Counted from the first letter of the stretch, positions 1 through 9,549 are shown. The stretch: 15,686 nt of DNA from Lachnospiraceae bacterium UBA7012 (GCA_002449595.1 DJXE01000060.1:12496-28181); one strand, 5' to 3'. Notes: generated by a model not told the origin, from the letters alone. A program made the numbers and translations.

Positions 1-1
1 C

Positions 2-244
2 CTGAACAACTACGGCACCAACAGCCTCATGATCACGATCGGCGCCTACTACCAGGATGAAGTCATGATGCCCGACGGCCACAAGGAGATGCGCACGCTG
101 CTCGACATCGGCGCCACCGTCGACGAGCGCATCGCGGACGGCTTCTACTTCGCGCGGAGCCTCAAGCTCATCAAGCACATCTTCGCCAATCCCGAGCTGC
201 TGGATAAGCCGCTTGGCGAGGAGAGCGGATTCCAATACGAATGA
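2..244 (+). CDS. 2-oxoacid dehydrogenase E2-type acyltransferase-fold protein, C-terminal end (5' partial)
   Basis: Only the last 80 residues are present; the gene enters from the left edge. The segment fits the C-terminus of the catalytic domain of E2 acyltransferases (chloramphenicol-acetyltransferase fold): a 'NSLMITIGAYY' strand, a turn with 'PDGHKEMR', then 'DERIADG' and a final helix ending 'FANPELLDKPL', equivalent to the usual 'LKxLLExPxLLL' tail. In true E2 enzymes the motif is DHRxxDG and the His is catalytic. Here that position is Glu, so ordinary CoA-dependent acyl transfer is doubtful. The gene stops three bases before the end of the convergent coaX, leaving no room for an independent terminator. 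No lipoyl or E1/E3-binding domain can be judged because the N-terminus is missing. The fold assignment is from remembered family motifs; the substrate is unknown. Confidence 0.7.
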   Translation: MNNYGTNSLMITIGAYYQDEVMMPDGHKEMRTLLDIGATVDERIADGFYFARSLKLIKHIFANPELLDKPLGEESGFQYE

Positions 245-247
245 TGC

Positions 248-1021
248 TCACTTCCGGTTCTTCTTCCACATGACATACAGTCCCTTCAGCAGAAGGTCGC
301 TGTCGATGACGATATCGTGGCGGCAGTACGGGCAGATCACGGAGCCGATGCCGCCCGTCGTGACGATGCTGGCAGGCTTCACTTCCATCGCCTCGATGAA
401 GCGGTCGAGCGTGCCGTCGATCGCGCCGGCCGCGCCGTAGACGATACCTGCCTTCATGCAGTCGACGGTGTTGGAGGCGATGACCTTTTTCGGCGGAAGC
501 AGGTCGATCGCAGGAAGGAGCGACGTCGCCTCTGTCAGCGCGCTCAGCGAGATGCCGACGCCGGGCATGATGGAGCCGCCGATGAAGGCTCCCGTCTCGT
601 CGACCACGGTCACGGTCGTCGCAGTGCCCATGTCGATGATGATACTGGGCAGCGGATACTCTTCCTTCGCCGCGACAGCCGTCGCGACGAGGTCCGCGGC
701 GATGGTGCCGGGGTCGTCGATCTTGATGTGAAGCCCGGTGCGGATACCTGCGCCGACGATGAACGGGTCGATGCCGGTCACGAACTGGCACGCCTTGCGG
801 ATCGCGCGCTGCGCCGAAGGCACGACGCAGGAAAAGATCGCTCCCTCGAATCCGCGCGGATCCACGCCGGCCATCTGCAGGATCTGCTGCAGCTGTACGG
901 CGTACTCGTATTCCGTCGCGGTGCGGTTGGTGGTGAGCCGCAGCCGGAGGACGACGTTGCCGTTCTCATCGATGCAGCCGAGTACGGTATGGGTGTTGCC
1001 TGTGTCGATCGCAAGTATCAT
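248..1021 (-). CDS. coaX: Type III pantothenate kinase
   Basis: This 257-residue cytoplasmic enzyme phosphorylates pantothenate with ATP, the first step of coenzyme A synthesis. Visible motifs of the type III (Bvg accessory factor-like) family are the phosphate-binding DTGNTH at residues 6-11, the pantothenate-side 'GIRTGL' near 92-97 followed by a conserved Asp at 110, the second phosphate loop 'DMGTATTVTVVD' at 130-141, 'GGSIMPG' at 148-154 and the late 'TTGGIG' at 221-226. Length is normal for the family. The start is supported by AAAGGAG a few bases upstream. It lies 60 bases downstream of the last peptide-transporter gene on the same strand with no clear terminator between, so it is probably the distal gene of that operon. 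This gene order is not the common birA-coaX pairing. The family assignment is secure. Confidence 0.95.
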   Translation of the reverse strand: MILAIDTGNTHTVLGCIDENGNVVLRLRLTTNRTATEYEYAVQLQQILQMAGVDPRGFEGAIFSCVVPSAQRAIRKACQFVTGIDPFIVGAGIRTGLHIKIDDPGTIAADLVATAVAAKEEYPLPSIIIDMGTATTVTVVDETGAFIGGSIMPGVGISLSALTEATSLLPAIDLLPPKKVIASNTVDCMKAGIVYGAAGAIDGTLDRFIEAMEVKPASIVTTGGIGSVICPYCRHDIVIDSDLLLKGLYVMWKKNRK

Positions 1022-1081
1022 GACAGTCTCCTTTCGTTCTAACAGGATCGTCTTGGGTCCGTTCGCAATGTATGAATCTGA

Positions 1082-2070
1082 TCAGGAATGTCTCCAGCAG
1101 CGCACAAGGTGCTCCGGCTCGCCTTCCTTCGCGATGTTCGTGAGCGGCGGCGCCTTTTTGCACTCGTCCAGCGCGCGGGGACAGCGCCGGTAGAAGGGGC
1201 ACGCCCCCTCGACCCACGGCCTCGCGTTCTTCGCCTCGACGAAGGCCATCTCTTTCTTCTCCTTGCCGGGCTTTAAGTCCGGGATCGCCGCCTGCAGGAT
1301 CCGCGTGTACGGATGCGCCGGGTTGTCGTAGATCTCCTTCGCCCCGCCCTGCTCCATGATCTCGCCGTAATACAGCACGGCGATGCGGTCGCAGAGATAG
1401 TAGACGACGTTCAGGTTGTGGGAGATGAAGAGCATTGCAAAGTCTTTTTCATCATGGATCTTCCGGAACAGATTCAGGATCTGCGCCCCGACCGAGACGT
1501 CGAGCGCGGAGATCGCCTCGTCGGCGATGACGAGTTCCGGCTCCAGCATGAGCGAGGCGCCGATGCAGACGCGCTGCCGCTGTCCGCCGGACAGCTCGCG
1601 CGGGAACCTCGTGGCGTAGCTCGCGTCGAGGCCGACCGTCTCCAGCATCTCCTTCACTTTGGCTTCGCGCTCTTCCTTCGTGCCGATCCCGTGGATGTCG
1701 AGCGGCTCTCTAAGGATCTCGCCGATCCTGCGGCGGGGATCCAGCGCGCTCAAGGGGTCCTGGAAGACCGCCTGCACGTGTCTCGTGAACTCCTTGCGGT
1801 TCGCCTTCCCGTAGGACATGCCGGCGACTTCGATCGTGCCCTCGAACGGCACCATGCCGAGGATGCAGTTTGCGAGCGTCGATTTGCCGCAGCCGGACTC
1901 GCCGACGAGGCCGAAGAACTCGTCCCGGTGGATCGTGAGCGAGACATCCCGCAGGACCTGGTTCTTCTTCCGCTTGCCGAAGATGCCGAGCTGGTTCTCG
2001 TAATAGGAATTGCTGACGTGCTCGATGCGGACGATGTCGTCCTGCGCGGCAGCGCTGCTGTTCTGTTCGC

Positions 2071-2074
<4 letters not shown>
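1082..2074 (-). CDS. dppF: Peptide ABC transporter ATP-binding protein, DppF/OppF type
   Basis: This is the second ATPase subunit of a peptide importer, 330 residues from the chosen start. Walker A is GESGCGKST (58-66), the Q-loop Gln is at 105, the signature LSGGQRQR at 161-168, Walker B LVIADE at 181-186 and the switch His at 219. The C-terminal oligopeptide-transporter extension carries four cysteines (292, 298, 305, 326). In related DppD/OppD proteins such a set holds a [4Fe-4S] cluster. I chose the ATG at 2072-2074 because it overlaps the dppD stop by four bases (ATGA) and has GGAGG six bases upstream. A start ten codons earlier lacks this and would add a non-conserved tail. The overlap implies translational coupling with dppD. 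Substrate class is inferred from the whole operon and is not fixed by this subunit. Confidence 0.92.
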
Positions 2075-3048
<974 letters not shown>

Positions 3049-3060
3049 TGGATTCCTCGA

Positions 3061-4080
3061 TTACAGGTATTTCTTGCGGATGCCTTCGCCGATGCAGTTG
3101 AAGCCGACGATCGTGAAGACGATCATGAGGCCGGGCGCGATCGCGTACCACGGCGCCTTGAAGATGATGCTCTGCGCCTCGTACAGCATTCTTCCCCAGC
3201 TCGGCGTCGGCGGCTGGATGCCCAGGCCGAGGTAACTCATCCCGGATTCCGCCAGGATCGCGTTCGAGAGCCCGATGATGACCGAGGACAGAAGCAGCGG
3301 GAAGATGTTCGGGAACACGTGCATGAGGAGAAGGCGAAGATCGGAGGCGCCAAACACTTTGCTGCTGCGGACAAAAACGGCGTCCTTATACTGCAGCGTG
3401 CCGGTCCGGACGATCCTCGTGAAACTCGGGACGAACATGATGCAGAGCGCGATGATGATCGTGAAGCGGCCGAGATCCAGCACGGTCACGATGATCAGCG
3501 CGATCAGAATGCCGGGAAAAGAGCTTACCGCATCGATCACGCGCATGATGACCTCGTCGATGATGCCGCCGGCGTAGCCGCTGAACAGTCCCAGGACGCA
3601 GCCGATCAGCGTGCTCGAGAGCACGGTCAGGACCGCGACGAGAAGCGTGAAGCGGCCTCCCGTCACCGCGCGGCTGAAGATGTCCCGGCCCATGTTGTCG
3701 GTGCCGAACAGGTGATGCGCGGACGGCGGCGCCATCCGCGACGTGATGTCCATGAAGTTGATGTCGTACGGCGTGTAAAGGATGCTGCCGAGCGACAGCA
3801 GAAGGATCGCTGCGACGAGGACGCAGCCGATGAGCAGTTCCAGCCGGCCGCTGCGGATGAACTCGCGGAAATCCTCCGCAGACTGCTTCTTCGTCTTCTT
3901 CTCCGGGGAGACCGCGCTCACCTGGCGCTGCATGCCCTCGGAGATGAAGTTCGGCTCCTGCGCCGTCGGGTGCAGGCGGGGCTGGGCGGATTTGCCCTTA
4001 TTTGAGGCAGTTTTGCTGCTCGCCTGGGCCTTGGCCGCTTTGCCTTTATTCGATTCTGTTTTTTGTGGTTTATTGCTCAT
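3061..4080 (-). CDS. dppC: Peptide ABC transporter permease, DppC/OppC type, with long basic N-terminal tail
   Basis: This inner permease subunit has 339 residues. The conserved OppC/DppC signature 'GTDNMGRDIFSR' is at 126-137, the EAA-type loop that contacts the ATPases is around 237-258, and 'GMSYLGLGIQPP' at 280-291 is the usual family segment before the last membrane helices. About five to six hydrophobic segments follow residue 80. The first 75 residues are a hydrophilic tail rich in Lys, Ser, Ala and Gln, longer than the short cytoplasmic start of typical family members of about 280-300 residues. The C-terminus is slightly short, ending just after 'GEGIRKKYL' without the usual 'DPR' tail. 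The ribosome site before the start is weak. dppB ends 49 bases upstream and dppD starts 12 bases downstream. Confidence 0.92.
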   Translation of the reverse strand: MSNKPQKTESNKGKAAKAQASSKTASNKGKSAQPRLHPTAQEPNFISEGMQRQVSAVSPEKKTKKQSAEDFREFIRSGRLELLIGCVLVAAILLLSLGSILYTPYDINFMDITSRMAPPSAHHLFGTDNMGRDIFSRAVTGGRFTLLVAVLTVLSSTLIGCVLGLFSGYAGGIIDEVIMRVIDAVSSFPGILIALIIVTVLDLGRFTIIIALCIMFVPSFTRIVRTGTLQYKDAVFVRSSKVFGASDLRLLLMHVFPNIFPLLLSSVIIGLSNAILAESGMSYLGLGIQPPTPSWGRMLYEAQSIIFKAPWYAIAPGLMIVFTIVGFNCIGEGIRKKYL

Positions 4081-4129
4081 TTTCTTATCGCTCTTGGTTC
4101 CGGCTGATCTCCCCTATTTTTTTACCGCG

Positions 4130-5074
4130 TCACTCGGTGAGGCGGATCCTGGGGTCGATGAGCTGGATCACGATATCCACGAGGAAGTTCGTGATGACGA
4201 TGATCAGTGCGCAGTAGACGACAAGTGTCTGGGTCAGCGGGAAATCACGGCTCGTGACGGAAGAGACGAGGAGCCGGCCGATCCCCGGAATGGCGAAGAC
4301 CTGCTCCACGATGATGCTGCCGGAAAAGATCTCCCCGATCATCATGCCGATGAGCGGCACGACGGAGACGATCGCGTTCCGGAGCGCGTGGCGGTACATG
4401 ACGGTGTTCTCCGGCGTTCCGTTGCCGCGGGCGGTGCGGACGTAGTCCGAGCGCAGCTCGTCGATCATGGAAGTCCGGATGTATTTCACGAGCGTTGCGG
4501 TCTGCGGGACCGCGATCGCGAGCGCGGGCCAGATCATGAAGCGCAGGCATCCCGCGGGATCGCTCTCCCAGGAGATGAATCTGCCCGGCGCGAAGAAGTG
4601 CAGCACGAGGCCGAAGATCCACATGAAGAGGATACTAAGGAAAAAGCCGGGGACCGAGACGCCGAGCATGGTCAGAAGGCTGACGCCCTGCTCGATCCAG
4701 GTTCCCTGCTTCCTCGCGGCAAAAACGCCCAGCGGGATCCCGACCGCGAGCGTCAGCACGATGACCATCGTGCCGAGCAGCAGCGTCACGGGGAGGCGCC
4801 CCGCGATCAGCTCCGCGACCGGTTTCTGGTACTTTAAGGACGTACCGAAGTCCCCGCGCGCGAAGCCCGAGATCCAGGAAGTATATTGCCGAAGGAGCGG
4901 CTGGTTGGTACCCAGCTGCTCCCTCAGCGCCTCAACCTTTTCCGGCGACGCCTCGGTCCCGAGGATCAGCTGCGCGGGATCGCCCGGCAGCACGTGGAAC
5001 GCGAGGAACGTCAAAAGCGTGATGAACAGGATCGTGATGATCAGGATGAGGATCTTTCTGCTGATATATTTCAT
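4130..5074 (-). CDS. dppB: Peptide ABC transporter permease, DppB/OppB type
   Basis: This is the partner permease, 314 residues from the chosen start. It opens with a first membrane helix (about 7-27), then the hallmark 'LPGDPA' (29-34), a periplasm-equivalent loop with 'QLGTNQPLL', and further membrane helices after residue 95. The EAA-type loop 'YVRTARGNGTPENTV' is at 211-225 and 'VEQVFAIPGIG' at 256-266, both strongly characteristic of DppB/OppB. I chose the ATG at 5072-5074 because it puts the first membrane helix at the N-terminus, as in relatives. An ATG 14 codons earlier (5114-5116) would overlap the preceding gene and add a polar stretch. The Shine-Dalgarno match at the chosen start is poor, so coupling to the upstream gene seven bases away is likely. 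Confidence 0.93.
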   Translation of the reverse strand: MKYISRKILILIITILFITLLTFLAFHVLPGDPAQLILGTEASPEKVEALREQLGTNQPLLRQYTSWISGFARGDFGTSLKYQKPVAELIAGRLPVTLLLGTMVIVLTLAVGIPLGVFAARKQGTWIEQGVSLLTMLGVSVPGFFLSILFMWIFGLVLHFFAPGRFISWESDPAGCLRFMIWPALAIAVPQTATLVKYIRTSMIDELRSDYVRTARGNGTPENTVMYRHALRNAIVSVVPLIGMMIGEIFSGSIIVEQVFAIPGIGRLLVSSVTSRDFPLTQTLVVYCALIIVITNFLVDIVIQLIDPRIRLTE

Positions 5075-5081
5075 CTTCGGA

Positions 5082-6728
5082 TCATTCCGCCACTTTGTAG
5101 ATGGCAGAGAAATCATACGCGTACAGCGGATAGCTGACGAAGCCGTCGAAATCCATGCTGTAGACGTAAATGCTGGAGATATCCTCGAGGTAGACGGAAG
5201 CCGCCTCCTTCGTCAGGATCTGCTGGCACTCCTTGAAGAGCTTCACCTGCTCCTCGTCGTTCGTCGACGTCGTCGCGGCGTTGTAAGCCTTGTCGAAGTC
5301 GTCGGACTTGAAGTTCACAAAGTTCGAAGAGCTGGTGGACTCATACCTTGCGAGGAACGCGGTCGGATACGCGAAGGAGCCGTCGAGGGAGATGATCGTC
5401 GCCTCGTAGTTCCGGTTCGTGTAGACGGACTCGAGCCAGGTCGCCCAGTCGACTTCCTTGATGTTCATCGTGACGCCGATCGCCGCAAGCTGGTTCACGA
5501 GGACCTGCGCGGTGTCGATGTGCACCTGATAGTTGGACGGAACGGTGACGGTGAACTCAAAACCGTCCTCATAGCCGGCTTCCTTCAGCAGTTCCTTCGC
5601 CTTCGCGGCGTCCGTCGTGTAGTAGTCGTCCATGGAGCTGTCGTAATACTTCGCGAGGCCGGGGATCAGGCCGGTGCCGATCTTCACGCCGTAGCCGAAG
5701 TTGACCGTCTCGATGATGTTGTCGCGGTCGACGGCGTACGAGAGGGCCTGACGAACCTTTTCATCCTTGAAATATTCGCTGTCGTTGTTCAGCGCGAGCA
5801 GCTGCACCGCGTTGGAGTTGCGGGCATACAGGCGCGCGTTCGTGTCGTCCACCTGCGCGGAGACGCCGGCGGAGGCGTCAAAGCCGTTGATCGTGCCCGC
5901 CTGGAACGCGATCATCATCTCGGAGGAGTTCGCGACGAAGCGGACCGTCACCTTGTCCAGGTGCGGCTTCTCGCCCCAGTAGTCCTCGAACTTCGCGAGC
6001 GTGACGTGGTCCTGCTCCTCGAATTCCTCGAACTTGAACGGGCCCGCGCCGACGGGGTTCGAAGCGAGATCTTCGCTGCCGTCCGGGACGATCGCCTGCG
6101 TCATGTACGCGAGGAAGCCGGTGTCCGGCGCCGCGAGCGTGATCTGCACGGTCTTGTCGTCCGTCGCCTCGAAGGACGCGATCTTGTCGTAGCCCTTGAT
6201 CTTGGCGTCAATCGCTTTCTGGATGGAGAAAAGCACGTCCGCCATCTCCATCGTCTTCCCGTTATGGAATTTGACGCCGTCGCGGAGCGTGAACGTGTAG
6301 ACGGTCGCGTCATCCGACATCGTGTATTCCTGCGCGAGGCCGGGCTCGAACGCACCCTCCGGCGTGATCTTCATCAGGCCGTCGTAGATGTTGAAGCAGA
6401 TCGCGCGGGAGTCCGCCGTCGTGGACTCGAACGGGTCGAAGTTGTAGACCTCGGACGCGATGCCGAAGACGAACTCGCCGCCCTCCGCCGCCGTCGTCTC
6501 TCCTGTCGCCGCCGTCGCGACTTCCGCGGGCTTCGCCGCGTCCGCGCTGCCGGTGCCGGACTGTGCCGTCTGGCCGCCGCTGTTCGCGCACGCCGTCAAT
6601 GAGAGCGCAAAGACCGCCGCGAGTGCGAGCGCTGTCGCCCTGCGGGCAAAACTGCTTTTGTTGTTGGTGCGAGTGGAAATTCGGCCTGCAGAACGCAGAC
6701 CTCTGCCTGTCTTTGAGAACAGTGTCAT
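5082..6728 (-). CDS. dppA: Peptide ABC transporter substrate-binding lipoprotein (SBP family 5)
   Basis: This extracytoplasmic solute-binding protein (548 residues) captures peptides and delivers them to the DppBC channel. The N-terminus is basic (RR at 29-30), followed by a hydrophobic core and lipobox LTAC with the lipidated Cys at 47. A low-complexity Ala/Thr/Gly linker follows, then the mature domain. Family 5 traits are 'FVFGIASEVYNFDPFES' soon after the linker, 'YTFTLRDGVKFHNGK' and the later 'VRQALSYAVDRDNI'. The signal peptide is longer than usual before its hydrophobic core; no alternative ATG exists before the lipobox. GGGAGG precedes the ATG by about nine bases. It is the first gene of the transporter operon, with its promoter in the preceding gap. 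The symbol is by position and family; the actual ligand could be another peptide-like compound. Confidence 0.92.
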   Translation of the reverse strand: MTLFSKTGRGLRSAGRISTRTNNKSSFARRATALALAAVFALSLTACANSGGQTAQSGTGSADAAKPAEVATAATGETTAAEGGEFVFGIASEVYNFDPFESTTADSRAICFNIYDGLMKITPEGAFEPGLAQEYTMSDDATVYTFTLRDGVKFHNGKTMEMADVLFSIQKAIDAKIKGYDKIASFEATDDKTVQITLAAPDTGFLAYMTQAIVPDGSEDLASNPVGAGPFKFEEFEEQDHVTLAKFEDYWGEKPHLDKVTVRFVANSSEMMIAFQAGTINGFDASAGVSAQVDDTNARLYARNSNAVQLLALNNDSEYFKDEKVRQALSYAVDRDNIIETVNFGYGVKIGTGLIPGLAKYYDSSMDDYYTTDAAKAKELLKEAGYEDGFEFTVTVPSNYQVHIDTAQVLVNQLAAIGVTMNIKEVDWATWLESVYTNRNYEATIISLDGSFAYPTAFLARYESTSSSNFVNFKSDDFDKAYNAATTSTNDEEQVKLFKECQQILTKEAASVYLEDISSIYVYSMDFDGFVSYPLYAYDFSAIYKVAE

Positions 6729-6793
6729 ATGATTTTACCTCCCTGCTGCTGTTCCGGTCGTCCGGATATAGCGCTGTGTATGGTGACGCATCA

Positions 6794-6799
6794 ATTATA
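6794..6799 (-). promoter_or_regulatory. -10 element of the probable promoter of the peptide transporter operon
   Basis: On the minus strand the sequence reads a perfect TATAAT here, placing transcription start near 6787 and giving a leader of about 60 bases before dppA. No good -35 hexamer is present 16-18 bases upstream, so an activator or another upstream element may assist. An A/T-rich run at about 6829-6842 lies further upstream. The remainder of the 6729-7031 gap holds the terminator at 6904-6933 and no gene that I can support. Confidence 0.5.
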
Positions 6800-6903
6800 C
6801 AACAACGAAGATCGAGCGGAGTATTATGTTTTTCTAAAAAAGCGATTCTTGACTTCGCGGTACGGAGACGGGCGGAATGGCCGGCGGCGAAGGCATAGAA
6901 AGA

Positions 6904-6933
6904 GCCCGGCTCACCATTGCTGGCAAGCCGGGC
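6904..6933 (-). terminator. Intrinsic terminator of the exoA-mrp-lipoprotein block
   Basis: Read on the minus strand, GCCCGGCTTGCCA pairs with TGGTGAGCCGGGC across a GCAA (GNRA) tetraloop. The stem has 13 pairs, including two G-T wobbles, and is followed by TCTTTCT. It sits 99 bases after the lipoprotein stop and before the peptide-transporter promoter, so it isolates the two minus-strand units. No T-run follows on the plus strand. Confidence 0.8.
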
Positions 6934-7031
6934 CGTGATAATCATGATTCAGTTTTGCGTGCTGTCAGCCGCAAATGCTTCGTTCTGTGCTGAACAGCTG
7001 CTTTTCAGAACGTGTCTGCCGGAAGTATCGC

Positions 7032-8693
7032 TCAGGGCTTCATCGCTTCCACGACTGCCATGATGTCGAAGCCTTCCAGGTCGTCGGAAGCGACGGACAG
7101 GGAGTAGCCGCAGCCTGCCGCCTCGTCATACCATGTGCAGAGGTCGACGTTCTCGTTCTCGCTCAGGTAGCGGCTGAACTTCGCGGTGAGGGTATCCTTC
7201 GCCCAGTCCTTCAGCTCTTTTTCTTCCTGGACGGTCCAGTCATAGTACATGCCGATGCCGTCGATGTACTTCTCTTCCGTGTTGTTCTGCGCCCTGGCGA
7301 TGAAGTCCATGCCGTCCAGCGTGAAGTTCACCTGTACGAGCGGGCTCTCCGCCTCCGGGTCTTCCATCATCGTGACGGCGACGTTCTCAGCGCCTTCCGG
7401 GATCGAGAACAGAGGCGTCACTGCCTTCTGCGCTTCCTCGAACGTCACGTCCTTCCAGGGATTCGGCATGCCGATCGCTTCAGCTTCTTCCTCAGCTTCT
7501 TCGGGAGCTGCCGCCTCGACGCCGGTGAACGGCTTGTAATCGAGATAGACCAGATCCGTGAATCTCTCCCTGTATTCCTTGTACTCATCTTCCGTCAGCG
7601 GTTCCCATTTGTCTTCGTCGAAGTCGACGCCGTAGGAAACGAACCAAGGCTGCTCTTCATTCTCATACTCATCGACCTTGAGGGCGATCTGGGGAGCGAG
7701 CGTCGCCGAATTGTGCTCAAGGCTGTACATCGTCATTCCGCTCATCGCTGCGCCGCCGGAATACTCGTTGACGAGCATGCCGCCTTTCGCGACGTAATAC
7801 CGGTTCCTGCTCCAGCCGCTCGTGACGTGCACGGGCTCTTTGTCAGCGATCGTGAAGATATCGTAGACAACGTCCTGCCATGCACCGCTGCCGATCTCGC
7901 CGATCAGCAGTTCATCGATGCCGTCCGCGTTGACGTCTGCATACGCGTAGCCGATCTTGGAAGCGACGTCATCTTCGCCCATCGCGTACATCGCGTAGTA
8001 CATGGAGCTCAGTCCTTCTTCCTCGAGCCTGACCGCATCCCAGTGCTCCTCGATCGCCTGTGCGACCTTCGCTACCTCGGCCTGATAGAGATCCTCGCCC
8101 TTCGTGCCGGCGCCATCCGCATAGGAACCGCCGTCCACGCTCACAAGGCCCTTCGCGATCTCAGCTGCTCCGTCATAGAGCTTCGCGAAAGTCTCCGGCG
8201 CCTGGCCGTTGTTCGTCATGGGGTCGTACTGGACGTCCGTCGGATATGCGAGGACCATGTCGTACACGTCGCCTTCGCCGGTCGTCAGCTCACCGATCTT
8301 CTTGTCGATGAAGCCGTACTCGGACATATCGTCGCACGCGCGGATCGTGAAGGCGTGCCCGCCGAAGCCGGCTTCCTTGGATTCCTTGTCATAGACGCTG
8401 ATCGAGTCATCGGTGATCTCATACTCGACCTTGCCCGCGAACTCATCCGGGATCGTGATGGAGAACAGCTCGTTCGCCGGGTTCGGATCGAACTCTTCTT
8501 CCGGGGCTTCCTCAGCCGCAGCTTCTTCCGCGACTTCTTCCGCGGGTGCCTCTTCTTCCGCCGCGGTCTCTTCCGCAGCCGCCTCATCTTCTACGGGTGC
8601 GTCTTCCACAGGCTCCGCCTTCTTCTTACCGCAGGCAGAGAGCGCGACCGCGCAGATCAGGAGCATCGCCAGAAACAGTTTTCTCTTTTTCAT
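7032..8693 (-). CDS. Composite surface lipoprotein of unknown function
   Basis: This 553-residue protein has a signal peptide with lipobox LSAC (Cys 21), so it should be anchored to the outer face of the membrane. Residues 22-70 are an acidic Glu/Ala/Pro-rich spacer. Residues about 74-160 form a first domain ('LFSITIPDEFAGKVEY', 'GFGGHAFTI'). Residues about 215-385 contain 'YADVNADGIDELLIG' (251-265), an FG-GAP/VCBS-like Asp-rich loop that resembles a calcium-binding turn. A second acidic spacer (394-406) leads to a C-terminal domain of about 145 residues with 'GMPNPWKDVTFEEA' and 'GMYYDWT'. I recall both terminal domain types from secreted proteins of Clostridia but know of no assigned function. 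GGAGG lies just before the ATG. It follows mrp by 52 bases and may be co-transcribed, although a TATATA stretch in the gap could be a separate -10. Confidence 0.85.
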   Translation of the reverse strand: MKKRKLFLAMLLICAVALSACGKKKAEPVEDAPVEDEAAAEETAAEEEAPAEEVAEEAAAEEAPEEEFDPNPANELFSITIPDEFAGKVEYEITDDSISVYDKESKEAGFGGHAFTIRACDDMSEYGFIDKKIGELTTGEGDVYDMVLAYPTDVQYDPMTNNGQAPETFAKLYDGAAEIAKGLVSVDGGSYADGAGTKGEDLYQAEVAKVAQAIEEHWDAVRLEEEGLSSMYYAMYAMGEDDVASKIGYAYADVNADGIDELLIGEIGSGAWQDVVYDIFTIADKEPVHVTSGWSRNRYYVAKGGMLVNEYSGGAAMSGMTMYSLEHNSATLAPQIALKVDEYENEEQPWFVSYGVDFDEDKWEPLTEDEYKEYRERFTDLVYLDYKPFTGVEAAAPEEAEEEAEAIGMPNPWKDVTFEEAQKAVTPLFSIPEGAENVAVTMMEDPEAESPLVQVNFTLDGMDFIARAQNNTEEKYIDGIGMYYDWTVQEEKELKDWAKDTLTAKFSRYLSENENVDLCTWYDEAAGCGYSLSVASDDLEGFDIMAVVEAMKP

Positions 8694-8745
8694 AATGCCT
8701 CCTTTTTATATACCTACTGTTACCTTGCTGCCGTTACTCAAATGA

Positions 8746-9549
8746 TTAACCTTCCAGAATGGAAGTCAGGTCCGGGATCTCGCCGTCGTAGTACTCCATC
8801 AGCCCCTTGTCCGCCGCTGCGGCGACCGCCGGGTTCATGGGGAGCTGCGCGAGCACCGGCACACCGGTCGCCTCCGCCACTTCCGCGACGTGGCTCTCGC
8901 CGAACAGCGGGATCTTCTCCCCGCAGTGCGGGCAGACCGCGTAGCTCATGTTCTCGATGAGGCCGCAGACCTTGACCTTCATCATCTGCGCCATGCCGAC
9001 CGCCTTCCGCACGATCATGCCGACGAGCTCCTGCGGCGTCGTCACGACGATGATGCCGTCGACCGGCAGGGACTGGAAGACCGTGAGCGGCACATCGCCC
9101 GTTCCGGGCGGCATGTCGATGAACATGCAGTCGACGTCACCCCAGCTGACTTCCGACCAGAACTGCTTGAGCACGTCCGTGATCACCGGGCTTCTCCAGA
9201 TAACGGGCTGATTCTCGTCCTGCATCATGAGATTCATGGACATGATCTTGATCCCTGTCGCCGTCACCGCCGGCAGGAGTCCGTTCTCATCCGCCGCGAG
9301 ATCCGCAGGCGTCACGCCGAACATCTTCGGGATGCTCGGCCCCGTGATATCCGCGTCAAGGATCGCCGTCTTATAACCGCGGCGGCTCGCCCAGAGCGCG
9401 CACATCCCCGTCACGGCGGACTTGCCGACGCCGCCCTTGCCGCTGACGACCGCGATGACCTTCTTCACGTGGCTGTGCGCGTTTGCTTCCACGCGAAAGA
9501 CGTTCTTCTTCGGCTGCGGGGGGATGTTGACTTTCTTTTCTTCAGGCAT
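8746..9549 (-). CDS. mrp: Mrp/NBP35-family P-loop ATPase, probable Fe-S cluster carrier
   Basis: This 267-residue cytoplasmic protein is predicted to bind and transfer iron-sulfur clusters as a dimer. The deviant Walker A GKGGVGKS is at 37-44, 'DADITGPSIP' at 65-74 is the family's switch region, 'DMPPGTGD' is at 145-152 and the cluster-ligand motif CPHC is at 206-209 (CxxC). The N-terminal DUF59 domain of longer Mrp proteins is absent, as is common in anaerobes. I also see no N-terminal cysteine cluster of the type found in some clostridial Mrp proteins. The upstream AGGAGG is about 11 bases from the ATG, a little long. The 128-base gap to exoA holds two overlapping small hairpins (9586-9600 and 9599-9611) without a T-tract, so read-through from exoA is possible. 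Confidence 0.93.
   Translation of the reverse strand: MPEEKKVNIPPQPKKNVFRVEANAHSHVKKVIAVVSGKGGVGKSAVTGMCALWASRRGYKTAILDADITGPSIPKMFGVTPADLAADENGLLPAVTATGIKIMSMNLMMQDENQPVIWRSPVITDVLKQFWSEVSWGDVDCMFIDMPPGTGDVPLTVFQSLPVDGIIVVTTPQELVGMIVRKAVGMAQMMKVKVCGLIENMSYAVCPHCGEKIPLFGESHVAEVAEATGVPVLAQLPMNPAVAAAADKGLMEYYDGEIPDLTSILEG

Noticed and set aside
4467..6602. A 711-codon plus-strand open frame opposite dppB and dppA
   Set aside because: It is the antisense shadow of two certain genes in GC-rich DNA, is full of Arg/Val/Asp/Glu low-complexity sequence and has no recognisable domain.
6940..6949. Perfect palindrome AATCATGATT after the lipoprotein gene
   Set aside because: It is short, A/T-rich and downstream of a gene with no promoter nearby, so chance is a sufficient explanation.
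6975..8960. A 661-codon plus-strand open frame opposite the lipoprotein gene
   Set aside because: The minus-strand product has a lipobox signal, a good ribosome site and known domain types; the plus-strand frame is Arg/Val/His-rich noise running across three minus-strand features.
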